A DNA stretch of 64,000 bases, from NCBI RefSeq assembly GCF_036588685.1, contig NC_086386.1:43757878-43821877 (forward strand), in the 5' to 3' direction. This document shows positions 11,645 to 22,106 of the stretch, in pieces. The notes under the pieces were generated by a model. That model worked only from the letters and a program-made list of their open reading frames with translations. It was not told the DNA's origin and did no database searches. Every line of letters begins with the position of its first letter. The stretch's first letter is position 1. A program made the translations under genes and the position numbers. This DNA comes from Mytilus trossulus (lineage: Eukaryota; Mollusca; Bivalvia; Mytilida; Mytilidae).

Positions 11645-11680
11645 ATCAAGTTATGTCACTTTTGTTTACTATAAATAATC
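11645..11680 (-). other. Conserved 5' UTR and splice acceptor of the HSP70 pseudogene
   Basis: The minus strand reads ...attttcag followed by a 36-nt leader that is very similar to the leader of the EEVD gene at 19740-19774 (both begin attattta and contain a-c-aaaagtga). The acceptor end is at 11681. This places the 5'-UTR intron before the duplications that made the cluster. Confidence 0.65.
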
Positions 11681-11689
11681 TGAAAATAA

Positions 11690-12350
11690 AAAATTAAAAG
11701 TGGTAATGGCCGAAATTCAGCTACCACGCCTTTAATTTTGTATATCAAACGTTCGCAAAACACAATGCCAAACCAGCTAAACTTTAATATGAAATTTCAA
11801 AAATAATTAAGCGCAATACTTATAAATCTTAAACTCTTTGGGGGATAATATTGATTTGAAATAAATAATCTGAAAATCAGCAACTCTATCTAAAAAGGCT
11901 TGAGAGGGTCCCAACATGACTAGTGTAAAACAATTCAAACAGACGTCTTATTTATGTAAAAAAAAACCACAAGAAACGAGAAACACTTTTAAACCATACC
12001 AACAAATGAAAACTACTGAACAACTGTTTCTTACTTCGGACATTTTCAAACAAATGCAGCGGGTTTAAAGGTTGTAATAGTGACCGACCTGCAACCTTAA
12101 CTGAAACATTAGGAAACATTACAACAAAGAAAATAGTAAGACAAACTATTACATATCAATTCAAATGACTTAACTTGACCAAAACGAAACACTGCTGTAC
12201 CCATCATATTTTAACTTTAGTTTGTTATGTCTGTTTCGTTCATGCATCGTTGTAAATATAATGGAATTTAATGCGACTGTCAAAGACGTAAGAGGTTAAG
12301 CGCTATTAAAATGGTTCAATCCGCATTTTTTTTACATCTAAAAATGCCTG
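11690..12350. other. Upstream flank of the HSP70 pseudogene
   Basis: No TATA plus heat-shock-element block like those of the EEVD genes was found here. No coding signal. Confidence 0.4.
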
Positions 12351-12475
12351 TACAAAGTCAGGAATATGACAGTTGTCGTCCATTCGTTTGATGTGTTTTG
12401 TCATTTGATTTTGACATTTGATTAGGGACTTGACAATTGAATTTTCCTCGGAGCTCAGTTTTTTTGTGATTTTAC
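12350..12475 (+). repeat. Interspersed repeat R3 fragment
   Basis: Contains 'gtcaggaatatgacagttgt', 'ccattcgtttgatgtg' and 'ttttcctcggagctcagt', in the order seen for this family elsewhere in mussel DNA. The open stretch at 12418-12612 partly overlaps it and is not a gene. Confidence 0.6.
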
Positions 12476-14040
12476 TATTTATTTACAAAGGCAATTACAC
12501 ATACACTGAACAAAACAAATTGCTCTATGATAAAATATGTAAAGCCATGTCAAAAGACAACTTCAACATGGGACAAAATGGTGTTGAATATGGTGTACGA
12601 AGATGTTTATAGTACGATAATAGAAGTGAATATTTATAAAACTTAATACTTTTTTAAGAACTTATTTTGTACATATTACAAATAATGAGACGAGATGTAA
12701 CACAAAATAAGTAAACATTTATTAACAAAACTGCATTACAAGTTGTGTCAGCCGGTCAAATTCACACGAACGTACGATTCGAGAGTACTCACAGTTACTG
12801 GAAGCAAGTTAAAAGCCAAAAACAATTAATATTAAAATAAAGTCAAGCATCAGAGACTTCAATCCACCTAAAACGCACCCCAGGGATTTAGTGTTAAGCG
12901 AAATGGTCAGTCAAATAAGACATAAATTGTGCCATTCAAAAATATAGTTTGAACTCAACCTACAGATTTGTTTTCTTTTTAAGTCTTTTTTCCGATTGCC
13001 TATACGACCTTCAGAAGTAAACATTGACCAAACTGTGTTTCTTTGTCTTTTAAGTACAACCTTATAGTTACAGCAGTCTATTCATACTGGCTGGAAGTAA
13101 ATCTGACTTGATTGTCTTGCTAGGGAATTATAATTTATTATTTCTAACAAATGGGTGACCTGGGTTTTACAGACAAGATTTCTTTTGGCCATATTATACC
13201 TCATTTGTGTTCTTTAATCATGTACGAGGACAATTAATACCTATACCCCATACCATTCACGTAGCAGAAATCAAAAGACTCCCACCTCCAACTGATATTG
13301 CCTACTTTTGCCCCTTTTTTGAACGGTATCAAACTCTATAAAGCCCATTAAAGTTGCCATATTGCCATAAACGCAAATCTGAGAAGAGTTCATGGACCAT
13401 GAATTGCAGGATTAATTATCCTACTCTCAAGACACTTCAGCTGGGACAGTTATCAAAATGTATGGAGGGTCATACGGGCAATCAAATAACAGTGGTCGCC
13501 ATCACGACGATTTGGGTTAAATGAATGGATAATTGCTCTCTGGCAGAGAAATGAACTTATGGTCAAAATAGAAGACCTGCAGAAAGTAGGTATACGACCG
13601 TCATGACAAAACTTCATTACGATGCCAAAATAGACCATTAAATAGTACAGGGGAATTAAGCACCAACAATGGAATAAGTTGATTAAAACTTAACCGTAAA
13701 TAAATAAAATGCACTTTGTAGATGCATGACTACTTATTGTGTGCTATAATTACTGTTATTTACCTTGTTGTAAGCAGCTGATGTTGATTGATTAATGTTA
13801 TCTTAAAGTTTTGAATATCTGTTTAAGTAATTTAACTTGTTACAAAAATGATAATGTTCATATATGTCATACATGAAAACATTAAATTACTGGTAGAGTC
13901 ATCTCAAAGGCTAAGATGTTATTTTGCATGCTAAAATTATAATCCTGGTATATGTGATGAGTTTTTACAACCTCCATGTATCTGCTGGTGGACGTTTCGT
14001 CATCGATGGTATAGCCGACAAAGTAGTACATGTAGTAAAT
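12476..14040. other. Gene-free AT-rich DNA
   Basis: Short open stretches at 13453-13638 and 13882-14103 lack motifs. Nothing else supported. The 5' part may include the tail of repeat R3. Confidence 0.4.
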
Positions 14041-14044
14041 AGAA

Positions 14045-14095
14045 ATAGGAAGATGTGGTGTGAGTGCCAATGAGACAACTCTCCAGCATGTTTGT
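14045..14095 (-). repeat. Short copy of interspersed repeat R1
   Basis: The minus-strand core is gagagttgtctcattggcac followed by 'tcacaccacatcttcct'. The same core recurs at 6690, 7268, 16487, 24462, 59617, 59848 and, in longer inverted copies, 29783-30060 and 37925-38080. Confidence 0.65.
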
Positions 14096-14184
14096 GTTGA
14101 CATTGATTACCAGCATCTTCGTGTTGACAGTGATTATCAATGATGTTTTTTTGTAAAACTGTTTATGAAATCTTGAAAGATTAG

Positions 14185-14325
14185 AAAGGTATCAGGCTTA
14201 TAATTTGATACGCCAGACGGGCATTTTGCCTACACAAGACTCATCAGTGACAAAATATTTAGAAAGCCAAGTAAGTATAAAGTTTGAGAGCATTGAGGAC
14301 CCAAACTCATGAAAAGATTGCAGAT
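14185..14325 (+). repeat. Interspersed repeat with 'gatacgccagacgggcattt'
   Basis: Reads 'tgatacgccagacggg' then 'acacaagactcatcagtgac' and 'agcattgaggacccaaa'. I recognise this as a widespread mussel repeat; class unknown. Only one copy is in this window. Confidence 0.55.
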
Positions 14326-15169
14326 GTCTTATTTCAATATTTTTTCTGGAAATGTTTGGATTAAATGCATGTCAACTTTGTACTTGATTTAGCCAGCTGT
14401 TTGTTTTATTTGATAGCCACTGATGACTCTCATGTAGACGTTACCCTCGTCACATAATTCTGTAAATGATTGAAGTCATGTTTCCTATAATGTTGTTGAG
14501 TTATCCTTCTTTGTTTATAACATGGACAAATACAAATACGAAAACGGTCTTATTTAGGACCCATTTAGTATCATATTGAATAAAAAATTATCAAATTATA
14601 TTTGACAATTTATTTTCACATGTAAAAGGTTACTTACTATGTCTCAGTTTGAAAGGAAAATCCTGAATGTAATCAACATTATGCACGACCCGATGTTTTC
14701 ACAACTTATTTTGAGGTCAAATCCTTAAAATGGAACTCGTCGAGGACCATCTATCGTAGCACAGTTAGCACTATTTCCTGTCCTATTCACCAAACGTTAA
14801 GATGAGATATGACATAAAAATATAATGTCAGATTATGTTGATATCTATATATACATAATTTACTTAGTTTACTAAGTAGCTGATTGCATAACCTTCAAAT
14901 ACACTGATGAGAAGAGAATGCAGCTATTCATGTATTATGTATTGCAATTCAGTCGGAAACCAGGTTGAAAAAGAACAAAAGAATCGAAGCTCTTTATTAG
15001 AGAAGGCGATAAATGTTTACTGTATTGTTTACTATAGTGTCAAAAATTTTAAAAGTGAATAGAAACAAACAAAATTGCAATTTTCTTCTCAATAACAAGG
15101 AGTTTTATATTAAAACACCTTTTGCATAAGTTTTCAATTTATCTAGTTCATAGTTAAGCAGAACAATAA

Positions 15170-15330
15170 GTTATCAAGTCGACGACATGGGTATCTTTCA
15201 AGTTGGATGACAAAAATGCATAACCTCCGATTTTTTGGAAAAAATTACCACGGACGGATAACATATCAATCTATCAGTTTCGTAATTTTCGTGTCTGCCC
15301 TTCCATTATGTGACTGAAGAAAAAAATCCA
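15170..15330 (+). repeat. Dispersed repeat R5, copy 1
   Basis: 'ttcaagttggatgacaaaaa' and 'tgtctgcccttccatt' recur about 440 bp downstream and, partly, at 23940. Confidence 0.5.
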
Positions 15331-15604
15331 AAAAATGGGAAACAATTGTATCGAAAAGAGAAAATCGAGTGCACCTTTTTATGTTAGGGCGTGTTTGAGA
15401 TGAGTATTTTGTCTTGACATCGGAGAAAGTAAGAATATTTCATACATCGTCTCGCTTCAGATTCTATTATTTTTATATATTAAAGCTACAGGTTGACGTT
15501 ATAACACAAAAAAATCACAGTACTAAAAGATGAAATATATGGGTCAAGTAAATACCTATCTAATGAGTCACAAAAACAGAGAAAGTGTGTTCGAAAAGTT
15601 ATTT

Positions 15605-15830
15605 TTTTACTGAAAGTACTTGACGACAGTCTTTTAAGATGGATGATGAAAATGCATATCTTCGAAAAGTTCTATTTTTGTGTGAGTGATAACTAGAGTT
15701 TATAGTTTTCATACACTAAACAAATCTAGTCTGCCCTTCCACGAAATATTTAATTAGAATTTTTTTAAATGTTTATGAATTTTCGAAAATTCCACCTGAC
15801 ACCCGATTAAACAATAGTTTAAAGTGGAAT
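15605..15830 (+). repeat. Dispersed repeat R5, copy 2
   Basis: Contains 'acgacagtctttt', 'gatgatgaaaatgcatat', 'tagtctgcccttccacgaaa' and then 'ccacctgacacccg'. The same closing order (tctgcccttt-cat, then ttcgaaa, then cctgataaccg) is found at 23940-24065. Confidence 0.5.
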
Positions 15831-16480
15831 CAATGGAGACAAGATAATTAACTGATAGCTAGTTGATACATTTGTCTTTAAATATACATCTGACATATAA
15901 GGATCGTAATGGTGCAATGTGGATAAACTTATCGGTTTCCAAGAGCAAAATTGGTAGCGCGTCATCCCTACAATGGCTTCCGTTTCTACGATTGTGAAAA
16001 TTAACTGGCGTAATGGGGAGATAATTTTGACGAAGTGGGCGCTACGGGAGAATAACACCTCCCAAAACAAAATCTATCAAATTTATTCGTTCATAGTGTG
16101 TAAATATACGTTTCTTGGTTGAGTTAAGCCTGCCAATTGATATGTTATCGTGTGTTTTTCTATGATGTAATGCTATTGTTCAGAAAAAGGGAGAAGGTTT
16201 GGTACCATTAAAACGTTTAATCCCGCTTCAAATGTTTGCACCTGTCTTAAGTCATGATCAGTAATCTGATGTACAGTAGTTGTCGTTTGTTTAGGTAATC
16301 TATACGTGTTTCTCGTTTCTCGTTTTTTTTATATAGATTAGACGTACCGTTGGTTTTCCCGATTGAATGGGTTTACGCTAGTAATTTTGGGGCCCTTTAT
16401 AGCTTGTTGTTCGGTGTGAGTCAAGGCTCCATGTCGAAGGCCGTACATTGACCTATAATGGTTTACTTTTATAAATTGTT
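15831..16480. other. Gene-free DNA with no supported feature
   Basis: The open stretch at 15819-16070 on the minus strand has no motif or start context. Nothing else seen. Confidence 0.35.
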
Positions 16481-16484
16481 ATTT

Positions 16485-16530
16485 GGATGGAGAGGTGTCT
16501 CATTGGCACTCATACCACATCTTCCTATAG
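16485..16530 (+). repeat. Short copy of interspersed repeat R1
   Basis: 'gatggagaggtgtctcattg' followed by 'gcactcataccacatcttcc', the R1 core. Confidence 0.6.
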
Positions 16531-16683
16531 CTCTTTATCAGTTATTATAGTTAAAGAAAGGCTGTGCAATGCTAGGGGTTATTGCCATAGAAGTGAGAAA
16601 TAAATTTGCAGGTTCCAGCCCAGTAAAACAGAAAGTAAAGATCTACTTTAACATGTTGAAGTTGATTTTTAAAATACACACAC

Positions 16684-16706
16684 GTATATATATATATATA
16701 TATATG
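16684..16706. repeat. (TA)n microsatellite
   Basis: About eleven TA dinucleotides directly after an ACAC run. Confidence 0.9.
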
Positions 16707-16837
16707 AATAAATTCATCTATTGTAAGATTGGTAACGAATAATATTGTGGATAACTTAAATATGACATGTATATCTCTGTATTCTTCTTACGTGACAAAG
16801 TAACAATACGACTATTGAAGATATATTTTTATTAACG

Positions 16838-17130
16838 GATGATGTGGTCGAGTGGTCTAGTACATTACACATAGGGCTAAGCGATTGGTATAATGCATCA
16901 AATATATGAGCTGAAATCCCGTTGAGAGACAAAAATTTGACAGCATTACACTCTGATGGATTTTGTACATATATAAAGAGGCGGAATATACCAAAGGAAG
17001 AATAAATAATCCTTTGTCCCAGAGAGAGAGACCGACAAAAAAGTATTAAATACGAAAAATCGCCAAAGAACAAGCTGAAGCAGCAGTATACAAAACACAA
17101 AATAATAACAAAAGACATTCGCTTGAAAAC
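16838..17130 (+). mobile_element. Possible tRNA-derived SINE
   Basis: The head TGGTCGAGTGG matches the pol III A-box consensus (TRGYNNARNNG) and resembles the D-arm of Leu/Ser tRNAs. About 55 nt later GCTGAAATC matches the B-box consensus GWTCRANNC at seven of nine positions. A tRNA-unrelated body and an A-rich end near 17100-17115 follow. The fold is too decayed to be a functional tRNA. The 3' boundary is a guess. Confidence 0.4.
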
Positions 17131-17189
17131 TCTTTACACTTATACAGCCAAACGGTCATGTGGAAAGTTTCAACTAGTTCCTACAAAAT

Positions 17190-17262
17190 GTGTTGTATTG
17201 TATATATTTCACCTCTGTAACTATATTATTTAGTTAATGACAATAAAGATCTATCTATCTAG
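17190..17262 (+). repeat. LINE-like 3' end with (ATCT) tail
   Basis: 'gacaataaagatctatctat' is a poly(A)-signal-like AATAAAG followed by a short ATCT microsatellite, a common ending of mollusc non-LTR elements. No coding part is attached. Confidence 0.3.
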
Positions 17263-17565
17263 ATGTAACAACCCCTTTCAATTGTACCAGTCAGCCATCA
17301 CTTTGAGTTTTCGTATAAGAACTTTAAAAAAACGTGTTTGCAGGAAATTAAAAATTGAATATGCAATGAGTCTTTTATATCGTTTATCAAATCCAAGCAA
17401 CAATTTCGTTCTTTCAAACCGAAATAGTTTTCCCCTTACACAATAACCCAAGATGTACACACCAAACAGACGTGTCTACTGAAAGTATCAGATATCAGCC
17501 TTAACTTGATGGACTTGAATTTCAAAGATCGTTCAGTCTCTGATTTAATCATGGTCATCGGATGG

Positions 17566-17825
17566 TGATTCGCTTTCAGTGCATAATTTTAGGACACATT
17601 TGAAATATTACACAGTCATATTTTTTAAAATGCTTTCTTTAAATAACGTAGACATTTCAACTTTTAAAACATTTTATTTATTTTTCAAAACAAATATTGA
17701 GTTATAAACTTAACATTTATAAATTTAAAAAAAAATACTGTTAACAACAAATCGTAACAACTGTAACTATACCAACAAGTTATAAATGAGTTAATTATAA
17801 TACAAAGTATTTAGTGTGCAACAGT
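17566..17825 (-). other. 3' UTR of the minus-strand EEVD HSP70
   Basis: These 260 bp are an almost exact inverted copy of the 3' UTR at 29253-29513 of the other EEVD gene. A tandem poly(A) signal (AATAAATAAA on the minus strand) lies at 17674-17683. Identity stops abruptly at 17566, marking the edge of the homogenised segment. Confidence 0.8.
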
Positions 17826-19739
17826 TTAATCGACTTCTTCTACGGTAGGTCCATTTGAAGAGCTTTGACCACCTGTACTATTTGATGGTCCATTTTGAGC
17901 ACCACCGTGAAGTTTTGACATGACAGGGGAACATTCTTTCTGTAATTCTTTCATTTTGTCATCGTATTCTTCTTTTTCTGCCAGAGAATTGTTGTCTAAC
18001 CATTTGAGTGACTCTTCACATGCTTTACCTAAATCCTCTTTGTCCTGTGTTGACAGCTTGTCTCCAGAATCCCCGATAGCTTGCTTAACACTGAATATGT
18101 AGTTTTCCAATTGATTTCTTGAAGTAATACGCTGCGTTTGTTTTTCATCTTCTTCTTTATATTTCTCTGCATCTGAAACCATTCGATCAATGTCCTCTTT
18201 ACTGAGCCTTCCTCTGTCATTGGTGATTGTAATTTTCTTTGAATTTCCACTGCTTTGGTCCTTAGCCGAAACATTTAAAAGTCCGTTTGCATCAATATCG
18301 AATTCTACTTCAATCTTAGGCACACCTCGAGGAGCTGGGGGTATACCAGTTAGATCGAAATTTCCCAAATGATTATTGTCTTTGGTCATAGCCCTTTCAC
18401 CTTCAAAAACCTGAATGCTAACTGCTGGTTGGTTATCTGAATACGTTGTAAATATCTGAGAAGCCTTTGTAGGGATTTTTGTATTCCTGTCAATAAGTTT
18501 GGCCATTACACCACCTGCAGTTTCGATACCAAGGGACAATGGAGCTACGTCAACTAAAAGTACATCTTTGATTGTGTCGCTACGATCGCCTGACAGGATA
18601 GCAGCTTGGACAGCCGCACCGTAAGCAACAGCTTCATCTGGATTGACCGATTTATTTAGATCTTTCCCATTCATAAATTCTGACAGCATTTTCTGTATTT
18701 TCGGTATCCTTGTAGAACCTCCGACAAGTACAATCTCTTGAATACTACTTTTATCAAGTTTAGCGTCTCTTAAAGCTTTTTCAACTGGTTCAAGTGTCGT
18801 TCTGAACAAATCTGAGCACAGTTCTTCAAATCGAGCTCTTGTTATTTTCGTGTAAAAGTCTGTTCCCTCAAACAATGAGTCTATCTCAACGTTTGCCTCT
18901 GTACTGCTTGATAATGTTCTCTTAGCTTTCTCACAAGCAGTTCTCAATCTTCTGAGTGCACGATTGTTACCAGAAATGTCTTTACCACATTTTCTTTTGA
19001 ATTCATTCATAAAATGACTGACCATTCTGTTGTCAAAGTCTTCGCCACCAAGGTGAGTATCTCCAGCCGTTGAGCGAACTTCGAACAATGAACCCTCGTC
19101 TATCGTAAGAATAGAGACATCGAATGTTCCTCCGCCTAAATCAAATATTAAAACGTTTTTCTCGCCTGATAAATTCTTATCCAGACCATAAGCCAGAGCA
19201 GCAGCCGTTGGTTCGTTAATTATTCTTAGTACATTAAGTCCTGCAATAAAACCAGCATCCTTTGTAGCTAGTCTTTGAGAATCATTAAAGTATGCAGGTA
19301 CGGTGATGACGGCATCTGTAACTTTCTGTCCGAGATAAGCTTCGGCAGTTTCTTTCATTTTAACTAATACCATTGAACTTATTTCTTCTGGACTAAATGT
19401 TTTTGTTTCGCCTTTGTGTTCAGCTTGTAGTTTTGGCTTGCCTCCGCTATTGATGACTTTGAATGGCCAATGTTTCATGTCTGACTGAACTGTTGAATCA
19501 CTAAAATTTCTGCCGATCAGTCTCTTGGCATCGAATATTGTATTTGTAGCGTTCAATGCGACTTGATTTTTAGCTGCATCGCCAACCAGTCTTTCAGTAT
19601 CCGTGAAAGCCACATAACTTGGAGTTGTTCTGTTCCCCTGGTCGTTGGCAATGATGTCTACTTTTCCGTGCTGGAAAACACCAACACAAGAGTATGTTGT
19701 TCCTAGATCAATTCCAATAGCTGGACCTTTTCCTGCCAT
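17826..19739 (-). CDS. hsp70: Cytosolic heat-shock protein 70, EEVD type (637 aa)
   Basis: Full-length inducible-type HSP70, a cytosolic ATPase chaperone that binds unfolded segments with J-domain and nucleotide-exchange partners. Seen: IDLGTTYS at 10-17, [14 protein letters not shown] at 198-211, [14 protein letters not shown] at 336-349, linker [13 protein letters not shown] from 392, substrate-binding domain to about 510, helical lid to about 605, a short Gly/Ser/Asn-rich tail and the terminal PTVEEVD that docks TPR co-chaperones. Length is normal for the family. The coding region has no intron, as usual for stress-inducible members, but the 5' UTR is split. Its promoter has TATA and heat-shock elements. 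It faces away from its twin at 27339-29252, from which it differs at eight residues, including V336/I336, D360/E360, N460/K460 and G465/D465. Confidence 0.98.
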   Translation of the reverse strand: MAGKGPAIGIDLGTTYSCVGVFQHGKVDIIANDQGNRTTPSYVAFTDTERLVGDAAKNQVALNATNTIFDAKRLIGRNFSDSTVQSDMKHWPFKVINSGGKPKLQAEHKGETKTFSPEEISSMVLVKMKETAEAYLGQKVTDAVITVPAYFNDSQRLATKDAGFIAGLNVLRIINEPTAAALAYGLDKNLSGEKNVLIFDLGGGTFDVSILTIDEGSLFEVRSTAGDTHLGGEDFDNRMVSHFMNEFKRKCGKDISGNNRALRRLRTACEKAKRTLSSSTEANVEIDSLFEGTDFYTKITRARFEELCSDLFRTTLEPVEKALRDAKLDKSSIQEIVLVGGSTRIPKIQKMLSEFMNGKDLNKSVNPDEAVAYGAAVQAAILSGDRSDTIKDVLLVDVAPLSLGIETAGGVMAKLIDRNTKIPTKASQIFTTYSDNQPAVSIQVFEGERAMTKDNNHLGNFDLTGIPPAPRGVPKIEVEFDIDANGLLNVSAKDQSSGNSKKITITNDRGRLSKEDIDRMVSDAEKYKEEDEKQTQRITSRNQLENYIFSVKQAIGDSGDKLSTQDKEDLGKACEESLKWLDNNSLAEKEEYDDKMKELQKECSPVMSKLHGGAQNGPSNSTGGQSSSNGPTVEEVD

Positions 19740-19774
19740 ATCTAGTTATTTCACTTTTGTCTTCGATAAATAAT
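19740..19774 (-). other. hsp70: 5' UTR exon 2 of the minus-strand hsp70
   Basis: 35-nt leader between the splice acceptor (ttccag, ending 19775) and the ATG at 19739. It is nearly identical to the leader at 27300-27338 of the twin gene. Confidence 0.75.
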
Positions 19775-20285
19775 CTGGAAATAAAATAATTATTTTTATA
19801 ATATTTCTGTATAACTGAGATTAAACCAACTTTTACTTGGAATGGTAAACTTTGAAATAGCTGACTTACTGCTAGAAAATAAATAGAGAGAGGTACATTA
19901 ATAATTGTCTGACCAAAGAATTGACATTGATCTTTTATCATCTTCATATAAACATTATTTGTATCTTTAAAATTATTATCAAAAACTAGCTGCAAATCAT
20001 ATTAATTTATTGTGTTTGAACTTTGTTTATTGGTCCGCAGTGATTTCATACAGGATCTGTTACTTGCAGTAAGCTTTTACAGAAAAAATACCTATGTAAC
20101 ACCAAAAAAGGAATACATTTTAATATGAAAGTTAATATAATTCTATAACTTGATATTCTCCTTTACTTTATCAATATTGAAACAGGGAAAAAAATGTAAA
20201 TTTTAATAATGCGTACATTGTCAATTTGAAGTAACTGCACTAGTTATTTTAATTGTAAAAATGTTAAATAAAATTAATTACATAC
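19775..20285 (-). other. hsp70: 5'-UTR intron of the minus-strand hsp70
   Basis: On the minus strand the donor is ctg|gtatgtaatt at 20285 and the acceptor is tttccag at 19775, giving 511 nt. The sequence does not resemble the twin's intron except close to the splice sites. Confidence 0.65.
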
Positions 20286-20405
20286 CAGATTATATAGATA
20301 AAGGGAACAGTAGTATACCGCTGTTTTCTTTCTGGGTCTCCTGTGTTTTTATTTGTTAGCTTTTACCCTCTGTTCTCACTTCTTAATCGTCGTCTATTTT
20401 GCTAT
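20286..20405 (-). other. hsp70: 5' UTR exon 1 of the minus-strand hsp70 (start estimated)
   Basis: Begins about 25-30 nt after the TATA box and shares 'aaaatagacgacgatt' and 'gagaccc-gaaagaaaa' with exon 1 of the twin. It contains an extra segment (about 20306-20332) including aacagtagtataccgctgtt, which is also found in repeat R3 at 5620-5640, so a repeat fragment may have entered this exon. Confidence 0.5.
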
Positions 20406-20425
20406 GATTCTTGTCTTTACAGTAT

Positions 20426-20660
20426 ATCGCCTTTTATATACTCAAAAACGAAGGTTCCTGATCATTCAAGAAAATCTAATGTTAGAAAAGTATTTGTTAT
20501 GAAAAATACTCGGTTGTTATCCTTCTCGAAGTATGATGAAATCAAATAATATCGAATGAATCTTGGGAATGTTGTTTCTATTTTTAGGATATTTAATGTA
20601 AATACGATACATCGTGTGTTGATCTTAGATATTCACGAATGTTATCGAAGGTTCAATTAT
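20426..20660 (-). promoter_or_regulatory. hsp70: Heat-shock promoter of the minus-strand hsp70
   Basis: On the minus strand a TATA box (tatataaaag) lies at about 20431-20440. Upstream are inverted nGAAn pairs: GAAccTTC at 20449-20456, TTCttGAA at 20465-20472, TTCgaGAA at 20523-20530, and GAAccTTC (20647-20654) next to TTCgtGAA (20632-20639). The proximal 45 bp are almost identical to those of the twin gene, which supports real function. HSF1 binding is inferred from the element pattern. Confidence 0.8.
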
Positions 20661-20922
20661 GAAGCTCTGATGAGGTTATTTGACACAAGACCAAATTCTT
20701 TATAAACATGATTTAAAATTTAAAGTTGAAATTACATAAAAGGGTTTAATTTGTCTGCATTTCTCCAATTTTTCCAAATACTATAATTACCGATATTTCA
20801 ATTTATTTTGAATTCTGGCATAAGGAAAAAGATCTACATATATATACCACTTATGACATATATTACAAAGTGACATTGAGTTTATAAAGGACAGAATTAA
20901 AATAACAAACATAATTGTTTTA

Positions 20923-21509
20923 AAGGAGTAGGTCCGGTAAGAGCCCTTTTTGGCCCCAAACTATAGCAGTTTTACAAAATTGTTCAAATGTAAACTTTTA
21001 GTTATTTATTGGATAGTAGAATGGTTCTGTTACATAAATATTGGCTGTGTTTGACCATACAATGCACATATATTGAGTACTAGCACCATTAAGTCATGCT
21101 AAATTACTGAAATCTTCACAATTCCAGCATTTTAGTAAAATTTTAGACGGTTTCCGTGTAAAACGAAAGTGGCCGCATTCGTGTTCATCTAAAATATTGA
21201 AATAGATGTTGTATTTTATGATAGTACATAACATATATAAAGATTGAGGATGAACACGGATGCGGCCACTTTCATTTTTGACAAAAAAACATCTGAAAAG
21301 TGGAATTTTTTCGAATATTTGTTAGATTTTTCATTTTTAAGCTTGAATCGGATTGTTTTTAATGACTAAATGAGTTAAAATCTTTCACAAAAAATAATTG
21401 AATCAAATGAAATAGACACTTTTAAAAGTGTTTAAAAAGTGGTCAAAATCTTTCGTCAGATGAAACTGAAATTTGAGGCCAAAATCGGTCTTTACCGGAC
21501 CTACTCCTT
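20923..21509. mobile_element. 587-bp TIR element with TTA target duplication
   Basis: Ends are AAGGAGTAGGTCCGGTAA and its inverted copy; TTA flanks both sides (20920-20922 and 21510-21512). Inside, a second inverted pair (aagtggccgcattcgtgttc near 21170 and its partner near 21250-21275) frames the centre. No ORF of note. A 3-bp TTA duplication is usual for PIF/Harbinger-type elements; the class is inference. Confidence 0.75.
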
Positions 21510-22106
21510 TTATATTCTACTACTGATTATTAGAAAATTCTCTTCATATACAGATAACCAAACTGATATATTTTTATTCAAATTTAAGGGTCCATGAAGA
21601 GAAAACTATTTTTTGGCAATGATCTACATATAAAGACATTTCCATATATACATTTATCATGCCAGTCAGTTTTTAACAGAAATCATCTTGTGTAATATTT
21701 GGGCTAAGCAACTTTATGTTTACATATCTTTGATATGACAATGTATTTTTTTTCTAATATATAATCATTCACACTCACACTTTGTTTTATAAATGCTTAA
21801 GCGGTCAAAATATTAATTTGAGAAAATTATGTATCACTTGAGTTTAGAGAATGTTATTTGTGTTAATCTCTATTCATAGTTTGTTGCCTGAGATATAATA
21901 GTAGTCTAAGGTTATTGGTAAGTAAAATGTTTATGTTCATTTTTGGCCCTTATTAAGAATACAATACTCGTCGTCTTCTTTTGAAATTGCCATTGCCTAC
22001 ATGGAAGCGTATTACTCTGTGTGTTATTTCATTAGGACTGGCATTTTTTTGAATAGTTTTGCGAATTTTCCAAGACTGTGTTATAAAGTTATCTAGTATT
22101 CGATAG

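Noticed and set aside
16838-16930. Functional tRNA gene
   Set aside because: A-box is good but the B-box is damaged and arms do not fold; treated as a SINE-like relic.
18029-18274. Open frames in other frames and on the opposite strand within hsp70 coding sequence (also 28706-29158, 3536-4939, 11325-11528)
   Set aside because: Shadows of the HSP70 reading frame; they recur at the same places in each paralogue.
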